Source: Massilia aquatica
Lineage (GTDB): Bacteria; Pseudomonadota; Gammaproteobacteria; Burkholderiales; Burkholderiaceae_D
DNA length: 64,000 nucleotides
Direction of reading: 5' to 3'
NCBI RefSeq assembly: GCF_011682045.1
Contig: NZ_VVIW01000003.1
Coordinates: forward strand, 248,001 to 312,000
The translations under genes and the position numbers were made by a program. Below are positions 18,234-26,777 of this stretch, one piece after another. Position 1 is the stretch's first letter; each line of letters begins with the position of its first letter. The notes beneath the pieces were generated by a model. The model was not told where the DNA came from and did not search any database. It saw only the letters and a list, made by a program, of their open reading frames with translations.

Positions 18234-19592
18234 ATGAAACCTTTGCAACGTGCGATGTCCAAAATCCGGAAGTTTACCCAGTTCTCGTTTCGCGACCTGG
18301 TTGCCACCGCCGGTCCCACCGTCCTCACCATCGTCGCCCTGTGCGCGGTCGCCTACCTGCTGGTCGACCCGTCGCCGCCGCGCAGCGTCACCCTCGGCAC
18401 CGGCCAGGAAAACAGCGCCTACGAAGAATTCGGAAAAAAATACGCGGCCAAACTCGGCAAGCATGGCATCAAGGTCACCTTGCAGCGCTCGCTCGGCTCG
18501 CAGGACAACCTGCAGCACCTCAATGAAGGCAAGGTCGATATCGCTTTTGTCCAGAGCGGGTCGACCGGGCAGGCCGAAGCCCAGCGCAAGGGGCTCGTTT
18601 CCATCGGCAGCCTGTTTACCGAACCGGTCTGGCTGTTCCTGCGCGAAGACGCGCAAGTGACCCGGCTGACCCAGCTCAAGGGCCTGAAAATCAACCTCGG
18701 ACCGGAAGGCAGCGGCGTGCCGAAGCTGTTTCGCCAGGTGCTGGCGCTGAACGGCGTCGAGCCGGGCGACCTGACCATCAGCGCGCTGGAAAACACGCCG
18801 GGCACGGTGGAACTGCTGGAAGGGCGCATCGATGGCCTGGTCTTCAGTTCGGGACCGGACGCGCCGCTGGTGCAGATGCTGCTGCAAACGCCGGGCTTCA
18901 AGCTGTTCGACTTTTCGCAGGCCGAGGCCTATTCGCGGCGCTTGCCGTTCGTCTCGCACGTGGTGCTGCCGCGCGGGATTGTCGACGTCGGGCGCGACTT
19001 GCCGGCCCAGGATTATCACCTGATCGCGCCGACCGCGACACTGGTGGCGCGCGAGGACCTGCATCCGGCGCTGATCGACCTGTTCGTGCAGGCGGCCAGC
19101 GAAATCCATGGCGGCACCGGCTGGTTCCAGCAGCAGGGACAATTTCCTTCGGCGCGCTACACCGAAATTCCGGTCGCGCGCGAGGCGGCCAAGTTCTACA
19201 AGGATGGCGCGCCGCTCTTGCAGCGCTATATGAGCTTCTGGCTGGCCAATTTCTTCGACCGGATGTGGGTCGTGGTGGTGGCGCTGGCCGCCCTGATACT
19301 GCCGCTGTCGAAAGTGGTGCCGCCCTTGTACGTGTGGCGCATCCGCTCGCGCGTTTACCGCTGGTACGGGCAGCTGCGCACCGTGGAGCAGGAACTGGAG
19401 GCGGCGCAAGGCCCGCAGCGCGCGCAGATTTGCGCAGGCCTGTTAAAGCGCCTCGATGAAATCGAAGAGATGGTGAACCAGATTTCGATTCCGCTGGCCT
19501 TTGCCGATGGACTCTATGGGCTGCGCAGCCATATCAATTTTGTGCGGCAGCGGGTGAAGAACGCCGATGGCGCGATCGCAGCGGCCAAATAG
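18234..19592 (+). CDS. membrane-anchored TAXI-family solute-binding protein
   Basis: 452 residues from the ATG at 18234; starts at 18213 and 18255 are equally possible because no clear ribosome site is seen. A hydrophobic segment (about 28-45) is followed by a binding domain typical of TAXI proteins: SVTLGTGQENSAYEEFGKKYA, EGKVDIAFVQSGSTGQ, GLKINLGPEGSGVPKLF, and LLEGRIDGLVFSSG. Near residue 345 comes a second membrane helix (FFDRMWVVVVALAALILPLSKVVPPLY), then a cytoplasmic helical tail. No TRAP permease genes are near. The sensor kinase gene starts 10 bases later, so a sensory partnership is plausible. Confidence 0.85.
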   Translation: MKPLQRAMSKIRKFTQFSFRDLVATAGPTVLTIVALCAVAYLLVDPSPPRSVTLGTGQENSAYEEFGKKYAAKLGKHGIKVTLQRSLGSQDNLQHLNEGKVDIAFVQSGSTGQAEAQRKGLVSIGSLFTEPVWLFLREDAQVTRLTQLKGLKINLGPEGSGVPKLFRQVLALNGVEPGDLTISALENTPGTVELLEGRIDGLVFSSGPDAPLVQMLLQTPGFKLFDFSQAEAYSRRLPFVSHVVLPRGIVDVGRDLPAQDYHLIAPTATLVAREDLHPALIDLFVQAASEIHGGTGWFQQQGQFPSARYTEIPVAREAAKFYKDGAPLLQRYMSFWLANFFDRMWVVVVALAALILPLSKVVPPLYVWRIRSRVYRWYGQLRTVEQELEAAQGPQRAQICAGLLKRLDEIEEMVNQISIPLAFADGLYGLRSHINFVRQRVKNADGAIAAAK

Positions 19593-19602
19593 CGGCCCGT
19601 CG

Positions 19603-22545
19603 ATGATCCTGCGGGCACTGCGAGCCGCCTGCCTGCTGATCGTGGCCGCCGCGTACCAATGCGCTTGCGCAGCGGCGCCCCGGCCTCTGCTCACCGACTA
19701 CACGCACACCGCCTGGACCGAGCGCGATGGCGCGCCGACAGGCGTGACGAAATTTGCGCAGGGTCCCGACGGCTGGCTGTGGATCGCAACGCCTACCGGC
19801 TTGTACCGTTTTGACGGCGTGCGCTTCGAGCGCACCGACACCGTCCACGGCCACCGGCTCGAGTCCAGCAATATCATGGCGCTGACCACCGCACCGGACG
19901 GCGCGCTCTGGATCGGCTACCGCGTCGGCGGCGTGTCTGTGTTCAGGAAGGACGGCGCGCACACCTATGCGGAAGGCGGCGGCTTGCAGCCGGTCGGCGT
20001 GCTGCACATCGAAGCGGCGCCCGATGGGACGATCTGGGCGGCGATGCGCGACGGCGTGGCGGTGCTGGCGCCCGGCGCGTCCCGCTTCCGCTATCTTGGT
20101 CCTGAGTCCGGCCTGCCAGCGCTGGGCGTATTCCAGATTCTGTTCGCCCGCGACGGCACCACCTGGGTCGGCACCAACACCGGCGCCTGGTTTCGCAAGC
20201 GCGGCGAGACCCGCTTTTCCCGTGCATGGCCGCACGTTACGCTGGTCTGGCTGTGCGAGGCGCCGGACGGCACGATCTGGGGCAACGACTTCAAGCAGGG
20301 CTACTACCGCGTTCATACCACGGAACCTGCCGCCGGCGCGCTGGCCGCACCCGAAATCGAAGGCTATGGGATGTTCTTCGACCGCCAGGGAGCCATGTGG
20401 ATGATGCATCCCGACGGCCTGGAACGCCGCCTGGGCCCGAACCTGCCGGATCAGCGCCTGTCGAAGGAGCACGGCATCAGCGGCCCGTTCCCGAGCACGC
20501 GCTTTGAAGACCGGGAAGGCAATCTCTGGATCGGCACCCAGCGCGGGATGGACCGGCTGCGCCCGAATCGCCTGCGCACGGTCGCCGTCACCCCGCAACT
20601 GGAGTTTCCCGCGCTGGTGAGCGGGCCATTGGGCCAGATGTGGGTGGGCGACTATGCGGGCGACCTGTGGCGCTTCGACCGCGAAGGGCGCATCAGCCGC
20701 GAAGTGGCGGGCAAGCTGACGGCCAGCTATACGGCGCCGGACTGCGTGCTGTGGCTGGGCGGGATGGAGGGCGTGCAGCGGCGCGGGCGCGATGGCGCGC
20801 TGACCGCGTTCCGCTTTCCAGACGAACTGACCGGGCTGCGCGTGCACGCCATGCAGCAGGACCGGCATGGCGCGCTGTGGGTCGCATTCTCGGCCGGCAA
20901 GGGCGTGTACAAACTGGCCGGGGGCGAGTGGAGCAAGGCGGGCGGCGTTCCCGATCTGCTGGCGACATCGATGGCGGTCGATGCCGGCGGCAATGTCTGG
21001 ATGGGGCATCTGCGCAGCCAGGTCAGCATCGCCGGCGATGGCGCCGTACGCCGGCTTGGGGTTGACCAGGGCCTGAAACTGGGCACCATCCTGACGCTGC
21101 ACGCCGACGGCAAGGCGATGTGGGTGGGCGGCGAGAACGGCGTAGCACTGCATCGCGACGGCCGCTTCAGCGCCTTGCAGGGCGAGCGCAACGAACAGTT
21201 CCGGGGCGTGTCCGGGATTGTGCGCGAGCCTGGCGGCGACCTGTGGCTGCATGGCGCCGATGGCCTGTATCGCATCGCCCGCGCCGATCTGAATGGATGG
21301 TTGAACGATGCGCGCATGGCGCTGGCATTCGAGCGCTTCGACGCGCAGGACGGCATGCAGGGCCACGCGCCGCAATTGCGGCCGGTGCCGTCGCTCAAGC
21401 GCGCCAGCGATGGCGTGCTGTGGTACGCCACGGCCGTGTCGGTCGGCAGCATCGATCCGGCCAACATCTTGCGTAACCGGCTGGCGCCGCCGGTGCAGAT
21501 TACTGCGGTTCATGCCGATGGCGTGCGTTATCCGTTAGCCGATGGCCATGTGACCGCGCTGGCGCAGGGAACGCGCAATCTGCAGATCGACTTCACCGCA
21601 TTGAGTTTGTCGATTCCCGAGCGCGTGCGCCTGCGCTACCGGCTGGTCGGGTTCGACCGCGCGTGGCAAGAGGCGATAGGGCGGCGCCAGGCGTATTACA
21701 CCAATCTGGCGCCGGGCACATATCGCTTCGAGGTGATTGGGGCGAACGAGGACACTATGTGGAACACTGCGGGCGCCACGCTGGAACTGGCGATTGCGCC
21801 GACCTTCGTGCAAAGCGGCTGGTTCACATTGCTGGCGGTGGCGATCGGCTTGTCGCTGTTGTATGCGGCGTATGCCCTGCGCATTCGCTATCTGACGCAG
21901 CGCATGCAGGAGCGCTTGCAGGAACGCCTGGCGGAGCGTACCCGCGTCGCGCGCACCCTGCACGACACCTTGCTGCAAAGCGTGCAGGCGCTGCTGATGA
22001 CGTTCGATGCCCACAGCCGCAAGGTGGAAGAGGGCACGCCGGAGCGCACGTGCCTGGACCAGACGCTCAATCTGGCGGAGCAGTTGCTGGCGGAGGGGCG
22101 CGACCAGATCATGGGCTTGCGCACGCCGTCGTCGGACGAGGTGCTGGAACTGACCCTGGGGCAGTTCGGCCAGTCGCTGGCCGAGTACTGGCCGCATGCG
22201 TTCGACATGCAGGTCGAGGGCAGTCCGGTCACGCTGCGTCCGGACGTGCATGCGGAAGTCTACGCGATCGCGCGCGAGGCGCTGTTCAACGCGTCACGCT
22301 ATGCCGACGCCACCCGGATCGAACTCGGACTGGCCTACAGCGCCAGTAAGTTCGTCATGCGCATCCGCGATAACGGGCGTGGACTCGATGCCATTGTCGC
22401 CGCGGCGGGCCAGCGTGCGGGCCATTGGGGTCTGGTCGGCATGCGCGAGCGCGCGGGCAGCATCGGCGCGGTGCTGGACATTGACAGCAAGGCGGGGGCG
22501 GGGACGGACATCACGGTGACGGTGCCGGGCAAGATGGCTTACTGA
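19603..22545 (+). CDS. two-component sensor kinase with periplasmic beta-propeller (Reg_prop/Y_Y_Y/HisKA_3)
   Basis: 980 residues from ATG 19603, which gives a clean signal peptide (MILRALRAACLLIVAAAYQCACAAA). Repeated DG.LW-type propeller blades (PDGWLWIATPTGLYRFDG, PDGALWIGYRVGG, REGNLWIGTQRGMDRL) fill about 40-620. A Y_Y_Y domain (RLRYRLVGFDRAW...TNLAPGTYRFEV) follows, then a membrane helix near 741-762. The HisKA_3 motif ARTLHDTLLQ has phospho-acceptor His787. The HATPase domain shows RDNGRGLD and GHWGLVGMRERAGSIGA. Such kinases pair with NarL/FixJ-type regulators, but none is encoded nearby. Overlapping starts from 19567 would run into the TAXI gene. Confidence 0.93.
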   Translation: MILRALRAACLLIVAAAYQCACAAAPRPLLTDYTHTAWTERDGAPTGVTKFAQGPDGWLWIATPTGLYRFDGVRFERTDTVHGHRLESSNIMALTTAPDGALWIGYRVGGVSVFRKDGAHTYAEGGGLQPVGVLHIEAAPDGTIWAAMRDGVAVLAPGASRFRYLGPESGLPALGVFQILFARDGTTWVGTNTGAWFRKRGETRFSRAWPHVTLVWLCEAPDGTIWGNDFKQGYYRVHTTEPAAGALAAPEIEGYGMFFDRQGAMWMMHPDGLERRLGPNLPDQRLSKEHGISGPFPSTRFEDREGNLWIGTQRGMDRLRPNRLRTVAVTPQLEFPALVSGPLGQMWVGDYAGDLWRFDREGRISREVAGKLTASYTAPDCVLWLGGMEGVQRRGRDGALTAFRFPDELTGLRVHAMQQDRHGALWVAFSAGKGVYKLAGGEWSKAGGVPDLLATSMAVDAGGNVWMGHLRSQVSIAGDGAVRRLGVDQGLKLGTILTLHADGKAMWVGGENGVALHRDGRFSALQGERNEQFRGVSGIVREPGGDLWLHGADGLYRIARADLNGWLNDARMALAFERFDAQDGMQGHAPQLRPVPSLKRASDGVLWYATAVSVGSIDPANILRNRLAPPVQITAVHADGVRYPLADGHVTALAQGTRNLQIDFTALSLSIPERVRLRYRLVGFDRAWQEAIGRRQAYYTNLAPGTYRFEVIGANEDTMWNTAGATLELAIAPTFVQSGWFTLLAVAIGLSLLYAAYALRIRYLTQRMQERLQERLAERTRVARTLHDTLLQSVQALLMTFDAHSRKVEEGTPERTCLDQTLNLAEQLLAEGRDQIMGLRTPSSDEVLELTLGQFGQSLAEYWPHAFDMQVEGSPVTLRPDVHAEVYAIAREALFNASRYADATRIELGLAYSASKFVMRIRDNGRGLDAIVAAAGQRAGHWGLVGMRERAGSIGAVLDIDSKAGAGTDITVTVPGKMAY

Positions 22546-22600
22546 CGCTTTGGGACGTTAAGGTTAACTTGCGGTGCTCCCGCCGCTGTGTGAACGTGTA

Positions 22601-23059
22601 TCAGGCCCCCATCCACGGCAAGCCTGCCTTGCACCACCCGCCCACCGTCTTGCGGTGGCCGTTCGCATCCTTGTCGCCTTCAAACCCTTCCAGGATATCG
22701 AACGCGTGGACATAGCCGTTTTCGGTCGCGACCCTGGCCGCGTGACGCGAGCGCACGCCCGAGCGGCACAAGAACAGCAGCACTTCATCCTTCTGCGCCA
22801 CCGCTTGCAGCTGCTGCACAAAATCAGGATTGGGCACGCCCTCCGGCCACACGCTCCACTGCACCGCGCAGTGCTGCTGCGCGGGAATGGCGACTTTGCC
22901 GACCCAGGCGCGCTCGGCATCGGTGCGCACATCGACCAGGCGCACGCGCGCTTCGCTTTGCAGCAGCTCCCAGGCTTCCTGCGGCGTCACCGCCCCGGCA
23001 TACGGTTGGCCCGGCGCGCGGGTGCGGGCGGCGGCAAGCAGGGTTTCGGCGTTACTCAT
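22601..23059 (-). CDS. rhodanese-like domain protein
   Basis: 152 residues, one rhodanese domain. [31 protein letters not shown] opens the fold and the active-site loop [14 protein letters not shown] carries Cys98. The tail [26 protein letters not shown] is typical of this proteobacterial subgroup. Sulfur-transfer activity is likely but the acceptor is unknown. The start is supported by AGGAATACGCC before the ATG. Divergent from glnA. Confidence 0.92.
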   Translation of the reverse strand: MSNAETLLAAARTRAPGQPYAGAVTPQEAWELLQSEARVRLVDVRTDAERAWVGKVAIPAQQHCAVQWSVWPEGVPNPDFVQQLQAVAQKDEVLLFLCRSGVRSRHAARVATENGYVHAFDILEGFEGDKDANGHRKTVGGWCKAGLPWMGA

Positions 23060-23150
23060 GGCGTATTCCTCGTGATGGTGGGGACTGGTTTGCGATTATT
23101 ATAGGAGCGGCGCACCATGGCGCGGCATTTTTCCCTTTTCGGTGCATGCC

Positions 23151-23194
23151 GCCTCAAACTGGTGCAATCGGCCGCGTTTGCACCAGTTTAGTGC
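23151..23194 (+). promoter_or_regulatory. NtrC-type enhancer sites upstream of glnA
   Basis: GCACCAGTTTAGTGC (23180-23194) matches the NtrC consensus GCAC-Y-N5-R-GTGC exactly. GCCTCAAACTGGTGC (23151-23165) matches at all but two positions. The centres are 29 bp apart, about three helical turns, and lie about 140 and 170 bp before the predicted sigma-54 start. A 12 bp perfect inverted repeat spans both (23156-23167 with 23178-23189). A weaker third match is at 23112-23126. Confidence 0.72.
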
Positions 23195-23301
23195 GAGCGC
23201 AGCCGGGCGGCGCGGCCACGGCGCCAACAGGGACTCAGGAGTTTAGTGATATTTGGCAGCATATTCAACGCCGCCGGGGCCTTTGGCCTACGTGGTCTGG
23301 C

Positions 23302-23317
23302 TGGCACGCTTTCTGCT
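23302..23317 (+). promoter_or_regulatory. sigma-54 promoter of glnA
   Basis: TGGCACGCTTTCTGCT matches the sigma-54 consensus TGGCACG-N4-TTGCW, with invariant GG and GC at the correct spacing and one mismatch in the -12 element. Predicted start is near 23328, about 52 bases before the glnA ATG. Confidence 0.8.
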
Positions 23318-23379
23318 ATGATCCCTGTGAGTTTTGCCGCCCGGGCGGCAACCCCCCATTTATATTAGGAGAGATACGC

Positions 23380-24795
23380 ATGGCAATGACGGCCGCAGAA
23401 GTCTTGGAAATGGTTAAAGAGAAGAAGGTTCGCTTTGTGGACTTTCGTTTCGCCGATACGCGCGGCAAAGAGCAGCACGTAACGGTTCCGGTATCGCACT
23501 TCGATCTCGACAAATTTGAATCGGGCCACGCCTTCGACGGCTCCTCGATCGCCGGCTGGAAGGGCATCGAAGCGTCCGACATGATTCTCATGCCAGACCC
23601 GAACACCGCCAATATCGATCCGTTCATGGAAGAAATCACGCTGTTCATGCAGTGCGACGTGATCGAACCGGCCGACGGCAAGGGCTACGACCGCGATCCG
23701 CGTTCGATCGCCAAGCGCGCCGAAGCCTACCTCAAGTCGACCGGCATCGGCGACACCGCCTACTTCGGCCCCGAGCCGGAATTCTTCATCTTCGACAGCG
23801 TGCGCTGGAAGATCGACATGTCGGGCTGCTTCGTCAAGATCGATTCGGATGAATCGTCGTGGGCGACCGACGCCAAGACCGAAGGCGGCAACAGCGGCCA
23901 CCGTCCAACCGTCAAGGGCGGCTACTTCCCGGTCCCGCCAGTCGATTCGTTCCAGGACATGCGCTCCGAAATGTGCCTGATCCTCGAAGAACTGGGCATC
24001 CCGGTCGAAGTGCACCACCACGAAGTGGCCGGCGCCGGCCAGAATGAAATCGGCACCCGCTTCTCGACCCTGGTCGAGCGCGCCGACTGGACCCAGAACC
24101 TGAAATACGTGGTCTGGAACGTGGCCCACAGCTATGGCAAGACCGCCACCTTCATGCCGAAACCGATCGTTGGCGACAACGGCTCGGGCATGCACGTGCA
24201 CCAGTCGATCTGGAAAGACGGCAAGAACCTGTTCGCCGGCGACGGCTATGCGGGCCTGTCGGAAGATGCGCTGTTCTACATCGGCGGCATCATCAAGCAC
24301 GCCAAGGCACTGAACGCGATCACCAACCCGGGCACCAACTCGTACAAGCGCCTGGTGCCTGGCTACGAAGCGCCGGTCAAGCTGGCTTACTCGGCCAAGA
24401 ACCGTTCGGCCTCGATCCGCATTCCGCACGTGGCCAATCCAAAAGGCCGCCGCATCGAAACCCGCTTCCCGGATCCGCTGGCGAACGTGTACCTGTGCTT
24501 CGCCGCGCTGCTGATGGCGGGCCTGGACGGTATCGCCAACAAGATCCACCCGGGCGAGGCAGCGTCGAAAGACCTGTACCATCTGCCGCCGGAAGAAGAC
24601 GCGCTGATCCCGACCGTTTGCGCTTCGCTGGAAGAAGCCCTGGACAACCTGAACAAGGACCGCGAGTTCCTGACCCGTGGCGGTGTGTTCAGCGACAGCA
24701 TGATCGATGCCTACATCGAACTGAAGATGCAGGACGTGCAGCGCATGCGCATGACCACGCACCCGGCTGAATTCGATATGTACTATTCGCTGTAA
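23380..24795 (+). CDS. glnA: glutamine synthetase type I
   Basis: Makes glutamine from glutamate, ammonia and ATP; dodecameric cytoplasmic enzyme central to nitrogen assimilation. 471 residues, normal length. It shows [22 protein letters not shown] near 48-70, the metal/ATP signature around [27 protein letters not shown] near 212, [10 protein letters not shown] near 345, and [10 protein letters not shown] with the adenylylation tyrosine near residue 400. That tyrosine is the target of GlnE, whose gene is at 55963-58713. The ATG at 23380 follows a strong AGGAGAG; the longer frame is leader. Upstream are a sigma-54 promoter and NtrC sites; downstream are ntrB and ntrC. Confidence 0.98.
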   Translation: MAMTAAEVLEMVKEKKVRFVDFRFADTRGKEQHVTVPVSHFDLDKFESGHAFDGSSIAGWKGIEASDMILMPDPNTANIDPFMEEITLFMQCDVIEPADGKGYDRDPRSIAKRAEAYLKSTGIGDTAYFGPEPEFFIFDSVRWKIDMSGCFVKIDSDESSWATDAKTEGGNSGHRPTVKGGYFPVPPVDSFQDMRSEMCLILEELGIPVEVHHHEVAGAGQNEIGTRFSTLVERADWTQNLKYVVWNVAHSYGKTATFMPKPIVGDNGSGMHVHQSIWKDGKNLFAGDGYAGLSEDALFYIGGIIKHAKALNAITNPGTNSYKRLVPGYEAPVKLAYSAKNRSASIRIPHVANPKGRRIETRFPDPLANVYLCFAALLMAGLDGIANKIHPGEAASKDLYHLPPEEDALIPTVCASLEEALDNLNKDREFLTRGGVFSDSMIDAYIELKMQDVQRMRMTTHPAEFDMYYSL

Positions 24796-24804
24796 TTGTT
24801 TTTT

Positions 24805-24868
24805 GTTGGCAAGCATTGCCAACTTGCAGCACCTGTGGCCGTAGAGACATCAAAACGTATCTCTACGG
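24805..24868 (+). other. two hairpins in the glnA 3' untranslated region
   Basis: GTTGGCA/TGCCAAC (24805-24823, 5-base loop) and CCGTAGAGA/TCTCTACGG (24839-24868, 12-base loop) precede the terminator. Both stems are perfect. They could protect the 3' end or belong to a small RNA; nothing in the sequence decides which. Confidence 0.6.
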
Positions 24869-24871
24869 TAT

Positions 24872-24909
24872 AAAAACGCGAGGAAGGCCAAGGCTTTCCT
24901 CGCGTTTTT
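24872..24909 (+). terminator. rho-independent terminator of glnA
   Basis: 18 bp stem with one mismatch (AAAAACGCGAGGAAGGCC against GGCTTTCCTCGCGTTTTT) and a 2-base loop, T-run at 24905-24909. It separates glnA from the downstream DUF4124-ntrBC genes. Confidence 0.88.
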
Positions 24910-24971
24910 CATTGGATGTTGTATATTCGGTTGAATCTAATTACTCCACGGAATTCCGTGAAACAACGCTG

Positions 24972-25511
24972 ATGCTTATGATAACGAGGATGTCCCGGAT
25001 TCGCCCGCTCCGCCCGCTGCGCTCGCCAATGTTGCCGTCACTGGCACTGGCACTGGCGCTGGCGCTGCTCGCCGGCCTGGGCGTGCAGCCGCTGGCCCGG
25101 GCCGACATCTATTTGTGCGTCGACGCCAATGGCAAGAAGGAGTTGACCGACAACCCCAAGAGCGGCTGCAAGCAGCTCGATGTGCCCAACAATATCCCGG
25201 CGCCGTCCGCGCGCAAGAATACCGGTCCGGCCAAGCCGGTGACGACGCCGACCGATTTTCCGAAGGTGGGCGGGAGCGAGCAGCGCGCGCGCGACGCCGA
25301 CCGGCGCGAAATCCTCAACGAGGAGCTGCGCGCCGAAGAGAAGAAGCTGGCGGAGCTGCGGCGCGAATACAACAAGGGCGAGCCTGAACGCCAGGGCAAC
25401 GAAAAGAACTACGCCAAGTACGAAGAGCGGGTCAAGCAAATGGCCGACAACATCGCGCGCGCCGAGAAAAACATCGAAGCGCTGCGGCGCGAAATCTCGA
25501 ACATCAAATGA
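24972..25511 (+). CDS. DUF4124 domain-containing exported protein
   Basis: 179 residues from ATG 24972; ATGs at 24978 and 24990 are alternatives. The N-terminus has a signal peptide (PSLALALALALLAGLGVQPLARA) followed by DIYLCVDANGKKELTDNPKSGCKQLD, the DUF4124 pattern. The rest is a Pro/Lys linker and a charged coiled coil (EELRAEEKKLAELRREYNKG...RAEKNIEALRREI). Proteins of this type commonly lie between glnA and ntrB in betaproteobacteria, but their role is unknown. Its stop directly adjoins the repeat at 25512-25633. Confidence 0.82.
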   Translation: MLMITRMSRIRPLRPLRSPMLPSLALALALALLAGLGVQPLARADIYLCVDANGKKELTDNPKSGCKQLDVPNNIPAPSARKNTGPAKPVTTPTDFPKVGGSEQRARDADRREILNEELRAEEKKLAELRREYNKGEPERQGNEKNYAKYEERVKQMADNIARAEKNIEALRREISNIK

Positions 25512-25633
25512 TGGGAGCCTCGCCAAACCTACTGCGCGACGCAATTTTCGTCCTGCGATGCTCACCGTACCTTCGTACGTCTCCGCTTCTCGGACGAAAC
25601 TTGCGCCGCTCGCTACGGTTTTGCGAGCTCCCA
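25512..25633. repeat. ~120 bp imperfect long inverted repeat, copy A
   Basis: The whole gap from the DUF4124 stop to the ntrB start is one near-palindromic unit. Its ends TGGGAGC and GCTCCCA are inverted repeats, and inner segments pair toward a GTAC-CTTC-GTAC tip near 25567-25578. A second copy at 53734-53854 is mostly identical base by base. The final A of the element is the A of the ntrB ATG. Confidence 0.85.
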
Positions 25634-26709
25634 TGACTGTAGCCGCACCCCGGCGCGACGGCCTGGCCGGCCTCGACCTGCTGGCGTCGGCCGTGCTGCT
25701 GGTCGACGCCGGCGGCGCCATCACCTTTGCCAACGCCGCCTGCGAGAACCTGCTCGAAAGCTCGCTGCGCGCCCTGCAACGCCAGCAGCTGCACACGCTG
25801 TTCCTCAACGCCGAGGAGCTGACCAATCTGTGCGAGCAGGCGCTGGCCCATAAATATGCCGACCTGCGCCAGGACCTGACCCTGGAGCGCAGCGGGCGCG
25901 AGCCGCTGCATGTGCACAGCATCGTCAGCGAGGCTGGCGAGTGGGGCATCGTGATCGAGCTGCGCGAGAACGTCCAGCAACTGAAGCTGGACCGCGAGGA
26001 GCGCATCCTCGACCAGAGCCAGGTCAACAAGGAACTGGTGCGCAACCTGGCGCACGAGATCAAGAATCCGCTGGGCGGCATCCGCGGCGCGGCGCAGCTG
26101 CTCGAACTCGAACTGCCGGCGCTGCACCTGACCCAGCTGCGCGAGTACACCCAGGTGATCATCAAGGAAGCGGACCGCCTGCAAACCCTGGTCGACCGCC
26201 TGCTGGCGCCGCACCGGCGCCCGCATATCGTCGGCGACGTCAATATCCACGAAGTGCTCGAGCGCGTGCGCAGCCTGATGCTGGCCGAGTTCCCGGCTGG
26301 CCTGACCATCCGGCGCGACTACGACGCCTCGATCCCCGAATTCAGGGGCGACAAGGAACAGCTGATCCAGACCGTGCTCAATATCGCCCACAATGCGGCG
26401 CAGGCGCTCTCGGAGCAAATCGTGGCGGGCGACGCCCAGCTCATTTTCAAGACCCGCGTGGCGCGCCAGGTGACCCTGGCCAAGGTCCGCTACGGGCTGG
26501 CATTAGACTTGCATATCATCGACAATGGACCGGGCATCCCGCCGCAGATCCGCGACCGCATTTTCTATCCCCTGGTATCGGGACGGGAGGGCGGCAGCGG
26601 CCTGGGGCTGACACTGGCGCAGACCTTCGTGCAGCAGCACATGGGTGTGATCGAGTGCGAAAGCCGGCCTGGATTTACGGATTTCAGGATCCTGTTGCCG
26701 CTGCCATAA
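25633..26709 (+). CDS. glnL: nitrogen sensor kinase NtrB
   Basis: Cytoplasmic histidine kinase/phosphatase that sets NtrC phosphorylation in response to PII and nitrogen status. 358 residues: PAS domain about 15-115 (LDLLASAVLLVDAGGAITFANAACENLL). HisKA motif VRNLAHEIKNPLGGIRGAAQLL with His141. ATPase boxes are VLNIAHNAAQAL, DNGPGIPPQIRDRIFYPLVSGREGG and GSGLGLTLAQ. No membrane segment, as expected. The ATG at 25633 starts exactly at the end of a repeat element, with no ordinary ribosome site (GAGCTCCC only). The alternative start at 25558 lies inside the repeat. ntrC follows after 68 bases. Confidence 0.95.
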   Translation: MTVAAPRRDGLAGLDLLASAVLLVDAGGAITFANAACENLLESSLRALQRQQLHTLFLNAEELTNLCEQALAHKYADLRQDLTLERSGREPLHVHSIVSEAGEWGIVIELRENVQQLKLDREERILDQSQVNKELVRNLAHEIKNPLGGIRGAAQLLELELPALHLTQLREYTQVIIKEADRLQTLVDRLLAPHRRPHIVGDVNIHEVLERVRSLMLAEFPAGLTIRRDYDASIPEFRGDKEQLIQTVLNIAHNAAQALSEQIVAGDAQLIFKTRVARQVTLAKVRYGLALDLHIIDNGPGIPPQIRDRIFYPLVSGREGGSGLGLTLAQTFVQQHMGVIECESRPGFTDFRILLPLP

Positions 26710-26777
26710 GCCGCGCACCAGCCTTGTTGTCCGGGTCCCATCAATTGAAGATCCATATTGCGGGGAAGCGCGAACAC

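Noticed and set aside
24805-24823. TGGCA...TTGC resembling a second sigma-54 promoter
   Set aside because: Spacing between the GG and GC elements is wrong; the sequence is better explained as a hairpin.
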